Notes: generated by a model not told the origin, from the letters alone. A stretch of DNA of 64,000 bases from JAHQVI01 sp050330195 (GCA_050330195.1 JBHJOB010000006.1:43860-107859); one strand, 5' to 3'. Shown: positions 54,562 to 63,905, counted from the first letter of the stretch. Program-made: numbers and translations.

Positions 54562-54668
54562 CCCTCTCCCTCAGGGAGAGGGTTGGGGTGAGGGGCCTTG
54601 TTTTTCCAATAGGCGCCTTACCCCCCTCACCCGGCACTGCGTGCCGACCTCTCCCCAGGGGAGAGGTA
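54562..54668. repeat. Dispersed palindromic element (CTCTCCC type)
   Basis: A hairpin CCCTCTCCC-TCA-GGGAGAGGG opens the element and ACCTCTCCCC-AGGGGAGAGGT closes it. Between them GGGGTGAGGGG and CCCCCTCACCC are also inverse copies. The whole element is thus an inverted repeat of about 107 bases. Elements of this sequence are abundant in many alphaproteobacterial genomes. It separates tyrS from truA. Confidence 0.8.
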
Positions 54669-54687
54669 GATCGCTGCGACGGACCTC

Positions 54688-55425
54688 ATGCCCCGCTACA
54701 AGCTGACCATCGAATATGACGGGACGCCTTTCGCGGGCTGGCAGATGCAAGCGAATGCAGCCTCCGTTCAGGAGCGGATGCGGGACGCCATCGCGGCCTT
54801 CTGCGGCGAGGCGATCATTCCGCGCGGGGCGGGGCGCACCGATTCCGGCGTTCATGCGCGCGGGCAGGCCGCGCATATCGATCTCGCGAAGGACTGGCCG
54901 CCCGACACGGTGATGAAGGCGGTCAACTTCCACCTCCGGCCCGCGCCGATTTCGATCCTTGCCTGCGAACTTGCGGACGAGACCTTCGACGCCCGCTTCT
55001 CGGCCATCGCGCGCCATTATCTCTACCGCATCGTCAACCGCTTCGCACCCCTCGCCATCGACCGCGACCATGCATGGCGCGTCTGGCCCTCGCTCGACGT
55101 GGACGCCATGGCCGAAGCCGCGCAGCATCTCATCGGGCGGCACGACTTCACCACCTTCCGCGCCTCGCAATGTCAGGCGAAATCGCCCGTCAAGACGCTG
55201 GATGTGCTGAGGGTCGAGCGGACGGGTGAGGAAATCGAAATCCGCGCCTCGGCCCGTTCCTTCCTGCATCATCAGATCCGCTCGATCACCGGCAGCCTGA
55301 AACTCGTCGGCGAAGGCAAGTGGACCCCGGACGATCTGCGTACGGCGCTTGAGGCGAAGGACCGCACACGCTGCGGCGCGATGGCCCCGTCATGCGGGCT
55401 GTATCTCATGCGGGTGGATTATTGA
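54688..55425 (+). CDS. truA: tRNA pseudouridine(38-40) synthase
   Basis: The product has 245 residues. YKLTIEYDGTPFAGWQ is the family opening. GAGRTDSGVHARGQAAH holds the catalytic aspartate. RHYLYRIVNR and SFLHHQIRSITGSL are further family motifs. It modifies the anticodon arm of many tRNAs. Intact. An unrelated low-G+C gene follows in the opposite direction. Confidence 0.97.
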   Translation: MPRYKLTIEYDGTPFAGWQMQANAASVQERMRDAIAAFCGEAIIPRGAGRTDSGVHARGQAAHIDLAKDWPPDTVMKAVNFHLRPAPISILACELADETFDARFSAIARHYLYRIVNRFAPLAIDRDHAWRVWPSLDVDAMAEAAQHLIGRHDFTTFRASQCQAKSPVKTLDVLRVERTGEEIEIRASARSFLHHQIRSITGSLKLVGEGKWTPDDLRTALEAKDRTRCGAMAPSCGLYLMRVDY

Positions 55426-55564
55426 GGGCAGCAAGCCATCTTGCGCCACAATCAGGCCCCTCTGCGAAATGTCCTGATCCAATTTTCCAGCGCTAAACAG
55501 GTGGCGTGCCCGCCTCAATCGAACGGGCGTGTACAGGGGTTGCTGCATCAAACGGTCGGAAGCT

Positions 55565-56245
55565 CTAGGCAGACCGCTGGTACTCGCCTTGGAACGTCAC
55601 ATTCATACCGTGCACGCCAATCCAGTTCACTTCCTCGACCGTTAGCCGCACGCCACGGAATGTTAGACGGATGCGATGATTGCCAGGCAAATCAGGAAGC
55701 CAGGATATATGCTCGATGACGCCATCTTCGGCTGTGCCAATAAATTCAAGTTGGCCGATGTTCGGCCCGAAATCGCGAAGCCCACCCCAATAGGCGTCGC
55801 CGGTAATCGCATAGCGGAAGTGGCCTTCCGGTGAACCTGGAATTGCTGTCACCAGAATTTCCGCTGCAGAGCCCAGATCATCATCGGAAATTCGGATATA
55901 TTGACCCGCGAAAGGATCAACATTTGGGACCCGCTCAGCCCCGAAATGGAGTCTTTCTGCCCAAGCGGTATCAATAGCTGCGTACAATTCATCGCGATAA
56001 TGTAGCAGTTCTTTTTTGGTAAAGTTCTTGCTCTGGCTGGTTTTGCTATCATATTGATCGTGATGCGTAAGGCACAAAAAAACAAGGTTATCTTCTGAAT
56101 TGTTCGAGCTGTCCTGATCTACATGTGCGATTTGGCCCACCTTGATGAGCGTATCTCGGTCGAGCGCAAAGCAAACACAGCAACGGCGCCGTGAACGTAC
56201 TAGTGTTGTTCTTTGTGTGTTGTCGGGTATCGATTTCCTTACCAT
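55565..56245 (-). CDS. HNH endonuclease-like protein with C-terminal beta-rich domain
   Basis: The product has 226 residues. Residues 18-95 form an HNH/zinc-finger nuclease domain: CCVC (Cys22 and Cys25), QIAHVDQ with His41, NLVFLCLTHHDQYD with Asn53, Cys58 and His61/His62, and KKELLHYRDELY. This resembles the HNH domain of the CBASS effector Cap5. The remaining 120 residues are beta-rich, with WGGLRDFG, GQLEFIGTA and GMNVTFQGEYQ, and I do not recognise them with certainty. Base composition is clearly poorer in G+C than its neighbours, which suggests acquisition. It sits alone between truA and leuA. It could be a defence nuclease or a stand-alone homing-type enzyme. Confidence 0.75.
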   Translation of the reverse strand: MVRKSIPDNTQRTTLVRSRRRCCVCFALDRDTLIKVGQIAHVDQDSSNNSEDNLVFLCLTHHDQYDSKTSQSKNFTKKELLHYRDELYAAIDTAWAERLHFGAERVPNVDPFAGQYIRISDDDLGSAAEILVTAIPGSPEGHFRYAITGDAYWGGLRDFGPNIGQLEFIGTAEDGVIEHISWLPDLPGNHRIRLTFRGVRLTVEEVNWIGVHGMNVTFQGEYQRSA

Positions 56246-56389
56246 AGCCCGTAGCTACCAGCCCCCACGAAATTTTTTACCTACAAACCTGTGTCGCAAA
56301 GGGTGATCAAGGTGGCCATCCCGCGAGATTTGCGTATGAATTTTCCCGTTAATTACGTAGTCGAGCCCGATATTGGCAACGCAAATTTA

Positions 56390-56415
56390 GACGCCGCCTA
56401 AAATGCGGCGGCGTC
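56390..56415 (-). terminator. Intrinsic terminator of leuA
   Basis: On the - strand GACGCCGCC and GGCGGCGTC pair around an A/T-rich loop, followed by TAAATTT. It lies 36 bases beyond the leuA stop. Confidence 0.7.
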
Positions 56416-56450
56416 AGTGCTTCGCAAGTCCCGGTACACCAACCGCCGCG

Positions 56451-58046
56451 CTAAACAGCCATCATCTCCCCCGGCGCGGCCTTTTCTCGCCGCGTCATCA
56501 GATTGTTCAGCGCACTGACATATGCCCGCGCCGAGGCCACGAGCGTGTCCGTATCCGCGCCGCGCCCGGTGACGGTCTTGCCGTCTTCTTCCAGACGTAC
56601 GCTGACTTCCGCCTGCGCGTCGGTGCCTTCGGTTACGGCGTGCACCTGATAGAGCGCCAGCCGCGCATCGTGCGGGATCAGTGAACGGATCGCCTTGAAG
56701 GTGGCGTCGACCGGACCGTCGCCATTGCATTCGGCGGTCATGTGCTTGCCGTCCACATCGAGCGTGATGGTCGCCTTCTGCGGGCCGCCCGTCCCGGCGA
56801 TCACCGTCAGCGACAGCACCTTGATGCGGTCGAATGCGGTCGCCACGCCCTGATCGACGATGGCCTCGATGTCCTCGTCGTAGACGGTCTTCTTCTTGTC
56901 GGCCAGATCCTTCATCGCCTGGAAGGCGGATTCCAGCGCGTTGTCGCCCAGCTCGTAGCCCATGCCGCGCAATTTCTCGCGGAAGGCGTGGCGGCCGGAA
57001 TGCTTGCCCAGCACCAGCGAAGAATCCTTCAGGCCGACGCTTTCCGGCGTCATGATCTCGTAGGTCTGCGCATTCTTCAGCATGCCGTCCTGATGGATGC
57101 CGCTCTCATGGGCGAAGGCGTTCTTGCCGACAATGGCCTTGTTGTACTGCACCGGAAAGGCCGACACGGCGGAAACGAGCTTGGAGGCCCGCGTGATCAG
57201 CCGGGTGTTGACGTTCGTCCAGTAGGGCAGCACGTCGTTGCGCGTCTCGATGGCCATGACGACCTCCTCCAGTGCGGCGTTGCCCGCGCGCTCGCCGAGG
57301 CCGTTGATCGTGCATTCGATCTGGCGCGCGCCGCCCTGCAACGAGGCCAGCGAATTGGCGACCGCCAGCCCCAGATCATTGTGGCAATGGGCGGAAAAGA
57401 TCACCTCGTCGCCGCCCGGAACTTCTTCGCGCAACATCCTGAAGATGGCGACGAATTCCTCCGGCGTCGTATAGCCGACCGTGTCCGGAATGTTGATCGT
57501 GGTGGCGCCCGCCTTGATCGCGGCCTCGACGACGCGCTTGAGGAAATCCGGCTCGGTGCGCGTGGCGTCCATCGGGGACCATTCGACATTGTCCGTATAG
57601 CTGCGCGCCCGCGTGACCGAAGCCACGACCGCCTCGTGGACCTGATCCTTGTCCATGTTGAGCTGATACTGGCGGTGCAGCGGCGAGGTGCCGATAAAGG
57701 TGTGAATGCGCGGGTGCTCGGCGTCCTTCAAGGCTTCGCCCGCACGGTCCACATCCTTCAGCCCGGCGCGCGCCAGACCGCAGACAACCGCGTTCTTGAC
57801 GACCTTGCTGATCTGCCTGACCGCTTCGAAATCACCATTGGAGGCAATCGGGAAACCGGCCTCGATGATGTCCACGCCCATTTCGTCCAGCAATTCGGCG
57901 ACCTGGAGCTTTTCCTCCAGCGTCATGGACGCGCCGGGCGACTGCTCGCCGTCGCGCAATGTGGTGTCGAAAATGTAAACGCGGTCCTTGCCGTCGCGGG
58001 TCTTCGATGCAGAAACGTCTGCGTTCGCTTCGCTCGTATCAGTCAT
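56451..58046 (-). CDS. leuA: 2-isopropylmalate synthase
   Basis: LeuA condenses acetyl-CoA with 2-ketoisovalerate, the first step of leucine synthesis. The product is 531 residues with IFDTTLRDGEQSPGASM at the TIM-barrel start, metal-binding SAHCHNDLGLAVANS, GLGERAGNAALEEVVMA and the C-terminal regulatory domain (from about residue 395) used for leucine feedback. The sequence is complete. A consensus -10 TATAAT lies 39 bases upstream. Confidence 0.97.
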   Translation of the reverse strand: MTDTSEANADVSASKTRDGKDRVYIFDTTLRDGEQSPGASMTLEEKLQVAELLDEMGVDIIEAGFPIASNGDFEAVRQISKVVKNAVVCGLARAGLKDVDRAGEALKDAEHPRIHTFIGTSPLHRQYQLNMDKDQVHEAVVASVTRARSYTDNVEWSPMDATRTEPDFLKRVVEAAIKAGATTINIPDTVGYTTPEEFVAIFRMLREEVPGGDEVIFSAHCHNDLGLAVANSLASLQGGARQIECTINGLGERAGNAALEEVVMAIETRNDVLPYWTNVNTRLITRASKLVSAVSAFPVQYNKAIVGKNAFAHESGIHQDGMLKNAQTYEIMTPESVGLKDSSLVLGKHSGRHAFREKLRGMGYELGDNALESAFQAMKDLADKKKTVYDEDIEAIVDQGVATAFDRIKVLSLTVIAGTGGPQKATITLDVDGKHMTAECNGDGPVDATFKAIRSLIPHDARLALYQVHAVTEGTDAQAEVSVRLEEDGKTVTGRGADTDTLVASARAYVSALNNLMTRREKAAPGEMMAV

Positions 58047-58084
58047 GAGAATTGTCCCTGATTGGGTCCGGCGCGTGTCTTGAG

Positions 58085-58114
58085 ATTATAGGCCGGGATG
58101 TTTGCGCTTGTCTT
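58085..58114 (-). promoter_or_regulatory. leuA promoter
   Basis: On the - strand AAGACA (58114-58109) and a perfect TATAAT (58090-58085) are separated by 18 bases. The expected transcript leader is about 32 bases, too short for a peptide attenuator. Confidence 0.65.
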
Positions 58115-58126
58115 GAAAGGATGACT

Positions 58127-58165
58127 CCCCTAAGCGCCCAGCATCGGCCAGACGGCGCTCAGGGG
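58127..58165 (-). terminator. Hairpin downstream of the esterase gene
   Basis: CCCCTAAGCGCC and GGCGCTCAGGGG pair with one mismatch around 15 bases. It lies between the esterase end and the leuA promoter. No T-tract follows, so termination is only likely. Confidence 0.4.
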
Positions 58166-58405
58166 CGGATAAGTAGAAGAAGCGCAATAGCGGAAGCGGG
58201 AATGGACGCGGACAGGCCGAAAGACCGGATCGCGGAGGCGTCCGGTGCGGCAATTCCTTGCGTTTTGCAATGCTGTATCACTGCTCTGGCCGTTCAAGGT
58301 GTCCTGCGTTCTGCCCTTCACTTAATCGCAAAGCGACGGGGGCGCAAGCGTTAACCGTGACTCTGTCATCTCACGATGAATGAAACGCGAAGGCGCGCGG
58401 GGCTT

Positions 58406-59479
58406 CTACGGTCGCTGAGCAAGCCGGTCGAGCATCTGTCTGACCGCCCGGATCTGCGGGGCATCGCGCGTCAGGAAATCCCGGCCGGTATAACCCCACC
58501 AGTCCCAGCAGCCATTCGGATTGAGCGTCGAGGAGACCGCCTGCGGAAAGAGCAGCACGATGCGGTTGTTCTCGGCCCAGCGCGCATAGCCGGAACCGGT
58601 GACGAAGCTGTCGCCGATGGCGGCGAGCCCCTGCTTGCAGCCGTGGAACACGATATGAACCGCGCAGCCCGGTTGCGATCGGCAGCCTTGTGGAATGTAC
58701 GCCATGCCTTCGCTGCCGAGATCCGCATTGCCGGGATCGCTGGAATAAAGCCCCTGCTCGAAGCGAAGGAAGCTGCCGGCTGGCGTTTCGCCCGCGGGCT
58801 TCAGCGATCCGTAAAGCCATTCGAGAACCGCCTTTGCCTGATCGAAATCGCAATCATTGAGAAAGGGCGCTCCGCTCTGGCCGCAGGCAAGGCCCTGATC
58901 TTCCGTCAGAAACGCATGGGCCGCGCTGTCATGGGTCTCGTAGCGGATATTCGCATCGGCAATTCCGGCGGCGAGGTAGAACGCTTTCGCCTCCTCGACA
59001 ACGCCGCTTTCGACGGTGCTGTCCGCGCTGCTGGTAAAGAGATACACCCTGTCGTCCGCCAGACCATCCAGCGGGTCGATCTTTCCCTGCCGGGCCAGTT
59101 TGCGGGCATGATCGAGAAGCTCGCCCGCGTCCGGCACGCTGGAAAACAGCCAGCCATCCTCCATGCAGCTATTCTGCGCCCGGTGCAAATTCCAGGGAAT
59201 GACGACCGCCCAGAACGGGTTGATCTCGCCGCCCGGCGTGTGGGCGCAGGCATAGGGGCCGCCCGCGACAAGCCCGGCGCCGATGACCGTTTGCGAATGG
59301 GCGACCTGAAACTGACCGGCCATGTACGCGCCCGACGAGAGGCCGGAAACGGTCGTCCGGTCAAGGTCGGCGGCAAGCGCCGGAAGCGGCTGGGCGGACC
59401 CGGCCCGCGCGCCGGCAGCGGCAAACAGAACGACCATGACCGCCAATCGCAGGAACCGGAGCATTTGCAGCCGCCACAT
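58406..59479 (-). CDS. Secreted PHA depolymerase-like esterase (type 2 catalytic domain)
   Basis: The product has 357 residues with a signal peptide (about 30 residues, LAVMVVLFAAAGARAGSAQ). GLSSGAYMAGQFQVAHS carries the nucleophile (about Ser48) in a lipase box near the N-terminus, which is the order seen in type 2 short-chain PHA depolymerases. VAGGPYACA, VFHGCKQG and NPNGCWDWWGY are further family features, with cysteines for disulphides. It would hydrolyse poly(3-hydroxybutyrate) or related esters outside the cytoplasm. No substrate-binding or linker domain follows, so it may act on oligomers. The start could also be the ATG five codons downstream (59464). Confidence 0.85.
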   Translation of the reverse strand: MWRLQMLRFLRLAVMVVLFAAAGARAGSAQPLPALAADLDRTTVSGLSSGAYMAGQFQVAHSQTVIGAGLVAGGPYACAHTPGGEINPFWAVVIPWNLHRAQNSCMEDGWLFSSVPDAGELLDHARKLARQGKIDPLDGLADDRVYLFTSSADSTVESGVVEEAKAFYLAAGIADANIRYETHDSAAHAFLTEDQGLACGQSGAPFLNDCDFDQAKAVLEWLYGSLKPAGETPAGSFLRFEQGLYSSDPGNADLGSEGMAYIPQGCRSQPGCAVHIVFHGCKQGLAAIGDSFVTGSGYARWAENNRIVLLFPQAVSSTLNPNGCWDWWGYTGRDFLTRDAPQIRAVRQMLDRLAQRP

Positions 59480-59519
59480 CGGATCGCTTTCGGAAAAAGC
59501 CGAACCTTACCTCGCGCCC

Positions 59520-61193
59520 TTAGTTGAACAGCCAGTCGAAAAGCCCGCGATTGCGTCGGCGGCCGCCATAATTATCTTCATCATACCATTGGCGCTCCCG
59601 CTGGACCGGCCTCGGCTCGGGCTTCGGCTTGGGCGGCTCGCGCAATTCGTGCGCACTGATCACACCGTCCACGTCGGTGACGACGACGCTCGTTTTCGTC
59701 CAGTCCCACTTGGCCTTTTCCGTGCCCGCGAGATAGGGTTCGATGGAAACCACGTTCTGCCGGTTGACATCGACAATGGCGACAAACTCGTAGCGGTTGT
59801 TCTCCACCGCATCCGCTGGCGTGTTCGGCAGACGTCCGGCCGAATAGCGGAGCAGCCCGAAACCGCGCAGAAAGTCGGAGAGCGGCGTCCATTCCAGAAT
59901 CTCCGGCTGGCCCTCTCCATGCATTTCCAGCAGGATCTTGAGATTGGGATAGGTGGAGTTGACCGCCACGAACCGTCTTGCATAGGGGCTGATGATCTCC
60001 CACCCCTGCACGGCCTCGGCAATCGGCTTGACCGGCTGCTCGTCCTCTCCCTCCCCTGAGAGCTTCTTCAGCACGCCAGCCACATCCTTGATGAACGGGT
60101 CGAACTGGAGCGCCTGCCTGTAAGCGGCGATGGCAGCCTCGTTATTCTGCTGCGCCTCGGCGATCCTGCCCTTCACCCGGTAGACTTCGGCGTAGTTCGG
60201 CGTGATCTCCAGCGCCTTGGCAATATCCGCTTCGGCGCGCACGAGATCATCGAGATGGAAATGCGCCTCGGCCCGGCGGTAATAGGCCTCCGCCAAGCCG
60301 GTATCCAGCGTGATCGCCTGGTCGAGATCGGCAAGCGCTTCGCCATAGCGTTTCCGGGCAATCTGGGTTGCGCCACGCCCGATATAGGCCTGCGGATTTT
60401 GCGGATCGAGTTCGATCGCCTTGTCGAAGTCCTTCACCGCCGAAAGCGTCTTGCCTCGCTCCAGATGGACCTGGCCGCGCCCGACATAGAGATCGGCGTC
60501 TTCCGGGGCGAGCGTGAGCAACCGTTCATAGTCGGCCAGCGCCTGCTCTTCGCGCTCAAGGCGCTGGTTGATCAGGGCGCGATTGCGGTAGGCGGCCATA
60601 TATTTGCCGTTCAGCGAGATCGCCCGCGTAACGTAGCGCAACCCGGCATAGGGCCGGCCGATCATCTCCTGGACCTGGGCGCGGCCATTATAAGGCACGG
60701 CGTTCGTCGGCATGAGTTCGGTCGCGCGGCGGTAATCCACGAGGGCTTCCTCATGACGGCCGAGCTGAAATTTCGCGTTGCCGCGATTGTTGTAGGCCGC
60801 GCCATAGCCGGGCGCGAGCGTGATCGCGCGATTCAGATCGGCGAGCGCTTCTTCATATTTGCCAAGATCTATGTAGACGTTGGCCCGGTTGTTGTAGGTC
60901 GAGGCCGAACCGTCGAACAGCTCAATGGATCGGGTGAAATCCTTCAGCGCATCGTCGAGGCGCTTCAGCCGCCACAGGGCGACGCCGCGATCATTGTGAA
61001 TGCCGGCGAGACGCGCGGCCGGGAGGTCGGCGTCCTTCAGCGCTTCGTCGTAGGAGGTCACGGCCTGATCGAAATTGCCGCGCATGAGGGCCGCCGTTCC
61101 CTCCTGCACGCGCAGCAGAGCCGTATCGGTCGCCGCGTAAAGGGGTTGCGCGACCGCAACAAGGACGATCCCTATCGTCAAGGAAAATCGCAT
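59520..61193 (-). CDS. Periplasmic TPR-repeat protein
   Basis: The product has 557 residues with a signal peptide (MRFSLTIGIVLVAVAQPLYA). About ten consecutive TPR units run from residue 25 to 350, with regular motifs such as AYNNRGNAKFQLGRHEEALV and AYIGRGATQIARKRYGEALA. The C-terminal 170 residues are a different, beta-rich region of unknown fold, followed by a Pro/Arg tail (PKPEPRPVQRERQ). TPR arrays mediate protein contacts; the partner is unknown. It is 40 bases upstream of the esterase gene and may share its transcript. Confidence 0.85.
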   Translation of the reverse strand: MRFSLTIGIVLVAVAQPLYAATDTALLRVQEGTAALMRGNFDQAVTSYDEALKDADLPAARLAGIHNDRGVALWRLKRLDDALKDFTRSIELFDGSASTYNNRANVYIDLGKYEEALADLNRAITLAPGYGAAYNNRGNAKFQLGRHEEALVDYRRATELMPTNAVPYNGRAQVQEMIGRPYAGLRYVTRAISLNGKYMAAYRNRALINQRLEREEQALADYERLLTLAPEDADLYVGRGQVHLERGKTLSAVKDFDKAIELDPQNPQAYIGRGATQIARKRYGEALADLDQAITLDTGLAEAYYRRAEAHFHLDDLVRAEADIAKALEITPNYAEVYRVKGRIAEAQQNNEAAIAAYRQALQFDPFIKDVAGVLKKLSGEGEDEQPVKPIAEAVQGWEIISPYARRFVAVNSTYPNLKILLEMHGEGQPEILEWTPLSDFLRGFGLLRYSAGRLPNTPADAVENNRYEFVAIVDVNRQNVVSIEPYLAGTEKAKWDWTKTSVVVTDVDGVISAHELREPPKPKPEPRPVQRERQWYDEDNYGGRRRNRGLFDWLFN

Positions 61194-61522
61194 TCCACCA
61201 AATCCTCATATGCGCACGCAAATCATATCGTCTATGGTGCTAAAATTCCGTGGCCGGTATGGCGTCTCGCAATGGCCGACGGGGCACTAGAGACTATACC
61301 ATTCTGGCCTGATTTGGACAGCACCGACCAGTTCACAGAGCCGGATCGCAGGTTGACTGGCTGTGCGCAAGGCACGAGTGGTCCGCAAAGAAGCGGACGG
61401 GGCGGATCTGACGTCACGGCATTATTAGAGTATGACTATGACCTGTAGCCGGTCAGGCAGATAAAAAGGAACCTGTACAAGGGTTCGGCACTTGCCTGGC
61501 CGCGCGCTTTGGGGGAGTTGAG
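61194..61522. other. Divergent intergenic region, TPR gene / GH3-like gene
   Basis: This stretch of 329 bases must hold two divergent promoters, but I see no convincing -35/-10 pair, repeat copy or hairpin in it. Confidence 0.4.
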
Positions 61523-63730
61523 TTGAGACGTTTCCTGTGCGCCGCGCTTTTTGCCGGTCTCATATTCGCGAGTGCCTTTGGGCTGGCCCAACGCGCCTAT
61601 AGTCAAGCGGAATGGCCCGACGTTCCCGTGATCACGGAAGAAGCGCCGCCTCCGGACACCCCGGTTCCACGATCGACGCCAAGCGGCTGGCCCGGCACTG
61701 GCCAGCCAAGCCCCTTTACACCCGCGCCCGCCTCCAGCGCGGCGAGATCGGCGCCGGAAACGAACGCCGCAGCGGCGCAGGGAACCGGCTCATCGGATTC
61801 GCCGGAGCGCCGCGCCGCCCGGACGAGCCCCCCCGTGGTTCCGCCGTTGCCCGAACGCCTGAACGGAAAAGCCAGGGCAAGCAGCGACGGCGCTGACGCG
61901 AGCGAGACGGAGGCCGTCGCCCGAACCACACCGGCCGCCGAAGCGCCGGAACCGGCTGTCACTGCATCGACACAGCGATCCACGGGCGATGCGGAAGCCG
62001 ACGCTTCAACATCGGACACAGACGCCACATCGACAATAACGGCCGATGCTGGAGCGCCGGAAGACGCCGTCTCAAGTGAGGCGGCAGACGATGCCAACGG
62101 CCCCGCCGGTCCCCAGTCCAGCTCAAACGCCGCACCCGTCGCACAGGGCCAGACTGACTCGGCACAATCTGCGGAGACCGGCGTCAGCGCGGTGGAAAGC
62201 ACGGCGGTTGAGGCGACCGATCCTGCTCCAAAGGCGGAAAATGCGGCTCAGCCGAGTGGCGGCGGCGCTGTTGCATCCCGGCAATCCGGCGCGGAGCCTG
62301 ACGCAACCGCCGCACCTGAAGCGGAACCGGCGCAGGATGCAACCGCCGATGCCGCGTCCCTGAAAACCGCTGATGAAGCCGTCGTCACGGAAGAGATCCA
62401 GCCGGACATTGTCCCGGCAACGGCTTCCATCGCGGACGCCCCCGAAGCCGCTCCCCCCGGAAAAGCGGCCACGGCCTCACATACCGAACCAGATCGCGTA
62501 ACACCACCATCGGCTGCAACCGCAGCCAAGGCGGAAGCAACCGAAACGGGTCCGGCGGATCAGGCTCAAGCTTTGCGGACAGCCCCCGCTTCCGGAGATG
62601 ACTCCGCCGACGCCTCAAGGATCGCGCCCGGCGCCGCCACCGAACCTGCGAAACCGTCAACGCAATCCGCGAAAGCGGGCGACGGCCTCGACGAGATTAT
62701 CGGCCAGATGATCCTCGTCGCCTTTGACGGGATCGATCCGAAACAGGAAGGGCCGCGCCGGACAAGGGCGCAGGCTGAAAGCGGCCGGATCGGCGGCGTT
62801 CTCTTCACCGGCCGCAATGTCCAAAGCGTCCGGCAACTGACCGATCTGGCGCACAGCTTCAAGAACGCAACGTCCGAGCATCCGCCATTTATCGCCGTCA
62901 CGCATGAGGGCGGCGCGGGGCAGCCGCTTTCAGCCGAGAAAGGGTTCAGCGCTTATCCGTCCGCGGGCGCGCTCGGCAGCGCAAATGATCCGCTGAATGC
63001 CTTCACCGTCTATCAACGGATGGCGGAAAAGCTTTCGGCATTCGGGTTCAACGTCAATCTTGGCCCGACCATCGACATCCAGCCAACGACGGATACCGGC
63101 ATATCCCCCGATGAAAGCCACAGCTACGGATCAACGCCCAAGCATGTCGTCGCATTCGCCAAGGCGTTCCGTCTTGCACACCAGCAGCACGGCATTCTGA
63201 CGGTGCTGAAGCATTTCCCGGCCCAGACCCCGGACAAGTCTGATGATGTGCCGGCGGAGAGCGCGGAAATACCGGATCCGCTTGAGGCCTTTCGTCAGAT
63301 GATCGCATCGGAAAATGCGGATCTGATCATGACCGGCCACCTCGCCGATCCGCGGTTCTCCGATGAGCCGGAACTGCCCGCCTCCCTTTCGGTCAAGGCC
63401 GTCAAGGAGCGGCTTCGCGGAGATCTCAAATTCGAAGGGGTGGTGCTGAGCGGCGATCTTGCCTCATCGGAACTTGCCGGGAAATTCTCGCTCAAGGACC
63501 GGGTCGTGCGTGCGATCAACGCTGGCACGGATGTGCTGCTGTTCGCCGGGGACGCGCCCGACGCTGACATGCCGGGCAAGATCGCGGAGATCATTCGCAA
63601 GGCCGTCGCCGGAGGCGAGCTTGAGCGGGGACGTCTCGAAGCGTCATACAAGCGTATTATAAGGCTCAAGCAAAGTCTTGGTCACGCGGCTCAGGCAGTC
63701 GCGGCAACCGAGGGAAACAGCGCGAACTGA
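61523..63730 (+). CDS. Secreted GH3-like protein with long disordered region
   Basis: The product has 735 residues, starts at TTG with GGGGGAG upstream, and has a signal peptide (MRRFLCAALFAGLIFASAFG). Residues 30-380 are low-complexity, rich in Ala, Pro, Thr, Ser, Asp and Glu. From about 385 a glycoside hydrolase family 3 domain of the NagZ type follows: IIGQMILVAFDG, GGVLFTGRNV, IAVTHEGG, VNLGPTIDI, LKHFPAQTP, VVLSGDLAS. In active NagZ enzymes the corresponding parts are DQEGG, KHFPGHG and SDDL. Here the acid/base histidine loop and the nucleophile aspartate appear replaced. It may be a non-catalytic sugar-binding or structural protein of the envelope. Confidence 0.75.
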   Translation: MRRFLCAALFAGLIFASAFGLAQRAYSQAEWPDVPVITEEAPPPDTPVPRSTPSGWPGTGQPSPFTPAPASSAARSAPETNAAAAQGTGSSDSPERRAARTSPPVVPPLPERLNGKARASSDGADASETEAVARTTPAAEAPEPAVTASTQRSTGDAEADASTSDTDATSTITADAGAPEDAVSSEAADDANGPAGPQSSSNAAPVAQGQTDSAQSAETGVSAVESTAVEATDPAPKAENAAQPSGGGAVASRQSGAEPDATAAPEAEPAQDATADAASLKTADEAVVTEEIQPDIVPATASIADAPEAAPPGKAATASHTEPDRVTPPSAATAAKAEATETGPADQAQALRTAPASGDDSADASRIAPGAATEPAKPSTQSAKAGDGLDEIIGQMILVAFDGIDPKQEGPRRTRAQAESGRIGGVLFTGRNVQSVRQLTDLAHSFKNATSEHPPFIAVTHEGGAGQPLSAEKGFSAYPSAGALGSANDPLNAFTVYQRMAEKLSAFGFNVNLGPTIDIQPTTDTGISPDESHSYGSTPKHVVAFAKAFRLAHQQHGILTVLKHFPAQTPDKSDDVPAESAEIPDPLEAFRQMIASENADLIMTGHLADPRFSDEPELPASLSVKAVKERLRGDLKFEGVVLSGDLASSELAGKFSLKDRVVRAINAGTDVLLFAGDAPDADMPGKIAEIIRKAVAGGELERGRLEASYKRIIRLKQSLGHAAQAVAATEGNSAN

Positions 63731-63799
63731 TACGAGGCTGCGGAAAGCACGCTCGTCATTGCAGGCGCAGCGCGGACAAGCAGCCACCGCTCTATGGCA

Positions 63800-63905
63800 A
63801 GATCAGATAAAGCCGACACCATCCCCGCCTTCGCGAGGACAAGCTTTTGGGAAAAATCGAGCTTGAAGCAAATGCTGGTATCATCCCCGCCTTCACGCAG
63901 GGCTG
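63800..63905 (+). repeat. Intergenic repeat, copy 6 (rearranged)
   Basis: AGATCAGATAAAGCCGACA, CCATCCCCGCCTTCGCGAGG, CTTTTGGGAAAAATCGAGCT and TGAAGCAAATG follow the family order. The closing hairpin is replaced by a second CATCCCCGCCTTCACGC palindrome. It shows how palindrome copies insert into the larger unit. Confidence 0.6.

Larger units (their letters stand above)
58047..58405. other. Intergenic region upstream of leuA
   Basis: This gap of 359 bases holds the leuA promoter (58085-58114) and a hairpin (58127-58165). I looked for a leucine-rich leader peptide and found none. The rest shows no supported feature. Confidence 0.5.

Noticed and set aside
54562..54668. tyrS terminator or riboswitch
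   Set aside because: The sequence is a known type of dispersed palindromic element, so a gene-specific switch is unlikely, though it may terminate transcription.
58052..58354. Possible leader peptide or small gene upstream of leuA
   Set aside because: No leucine-rich leader peptide or ribosome site is visible, and the promoter found lies too close to leuA for an attenuator.
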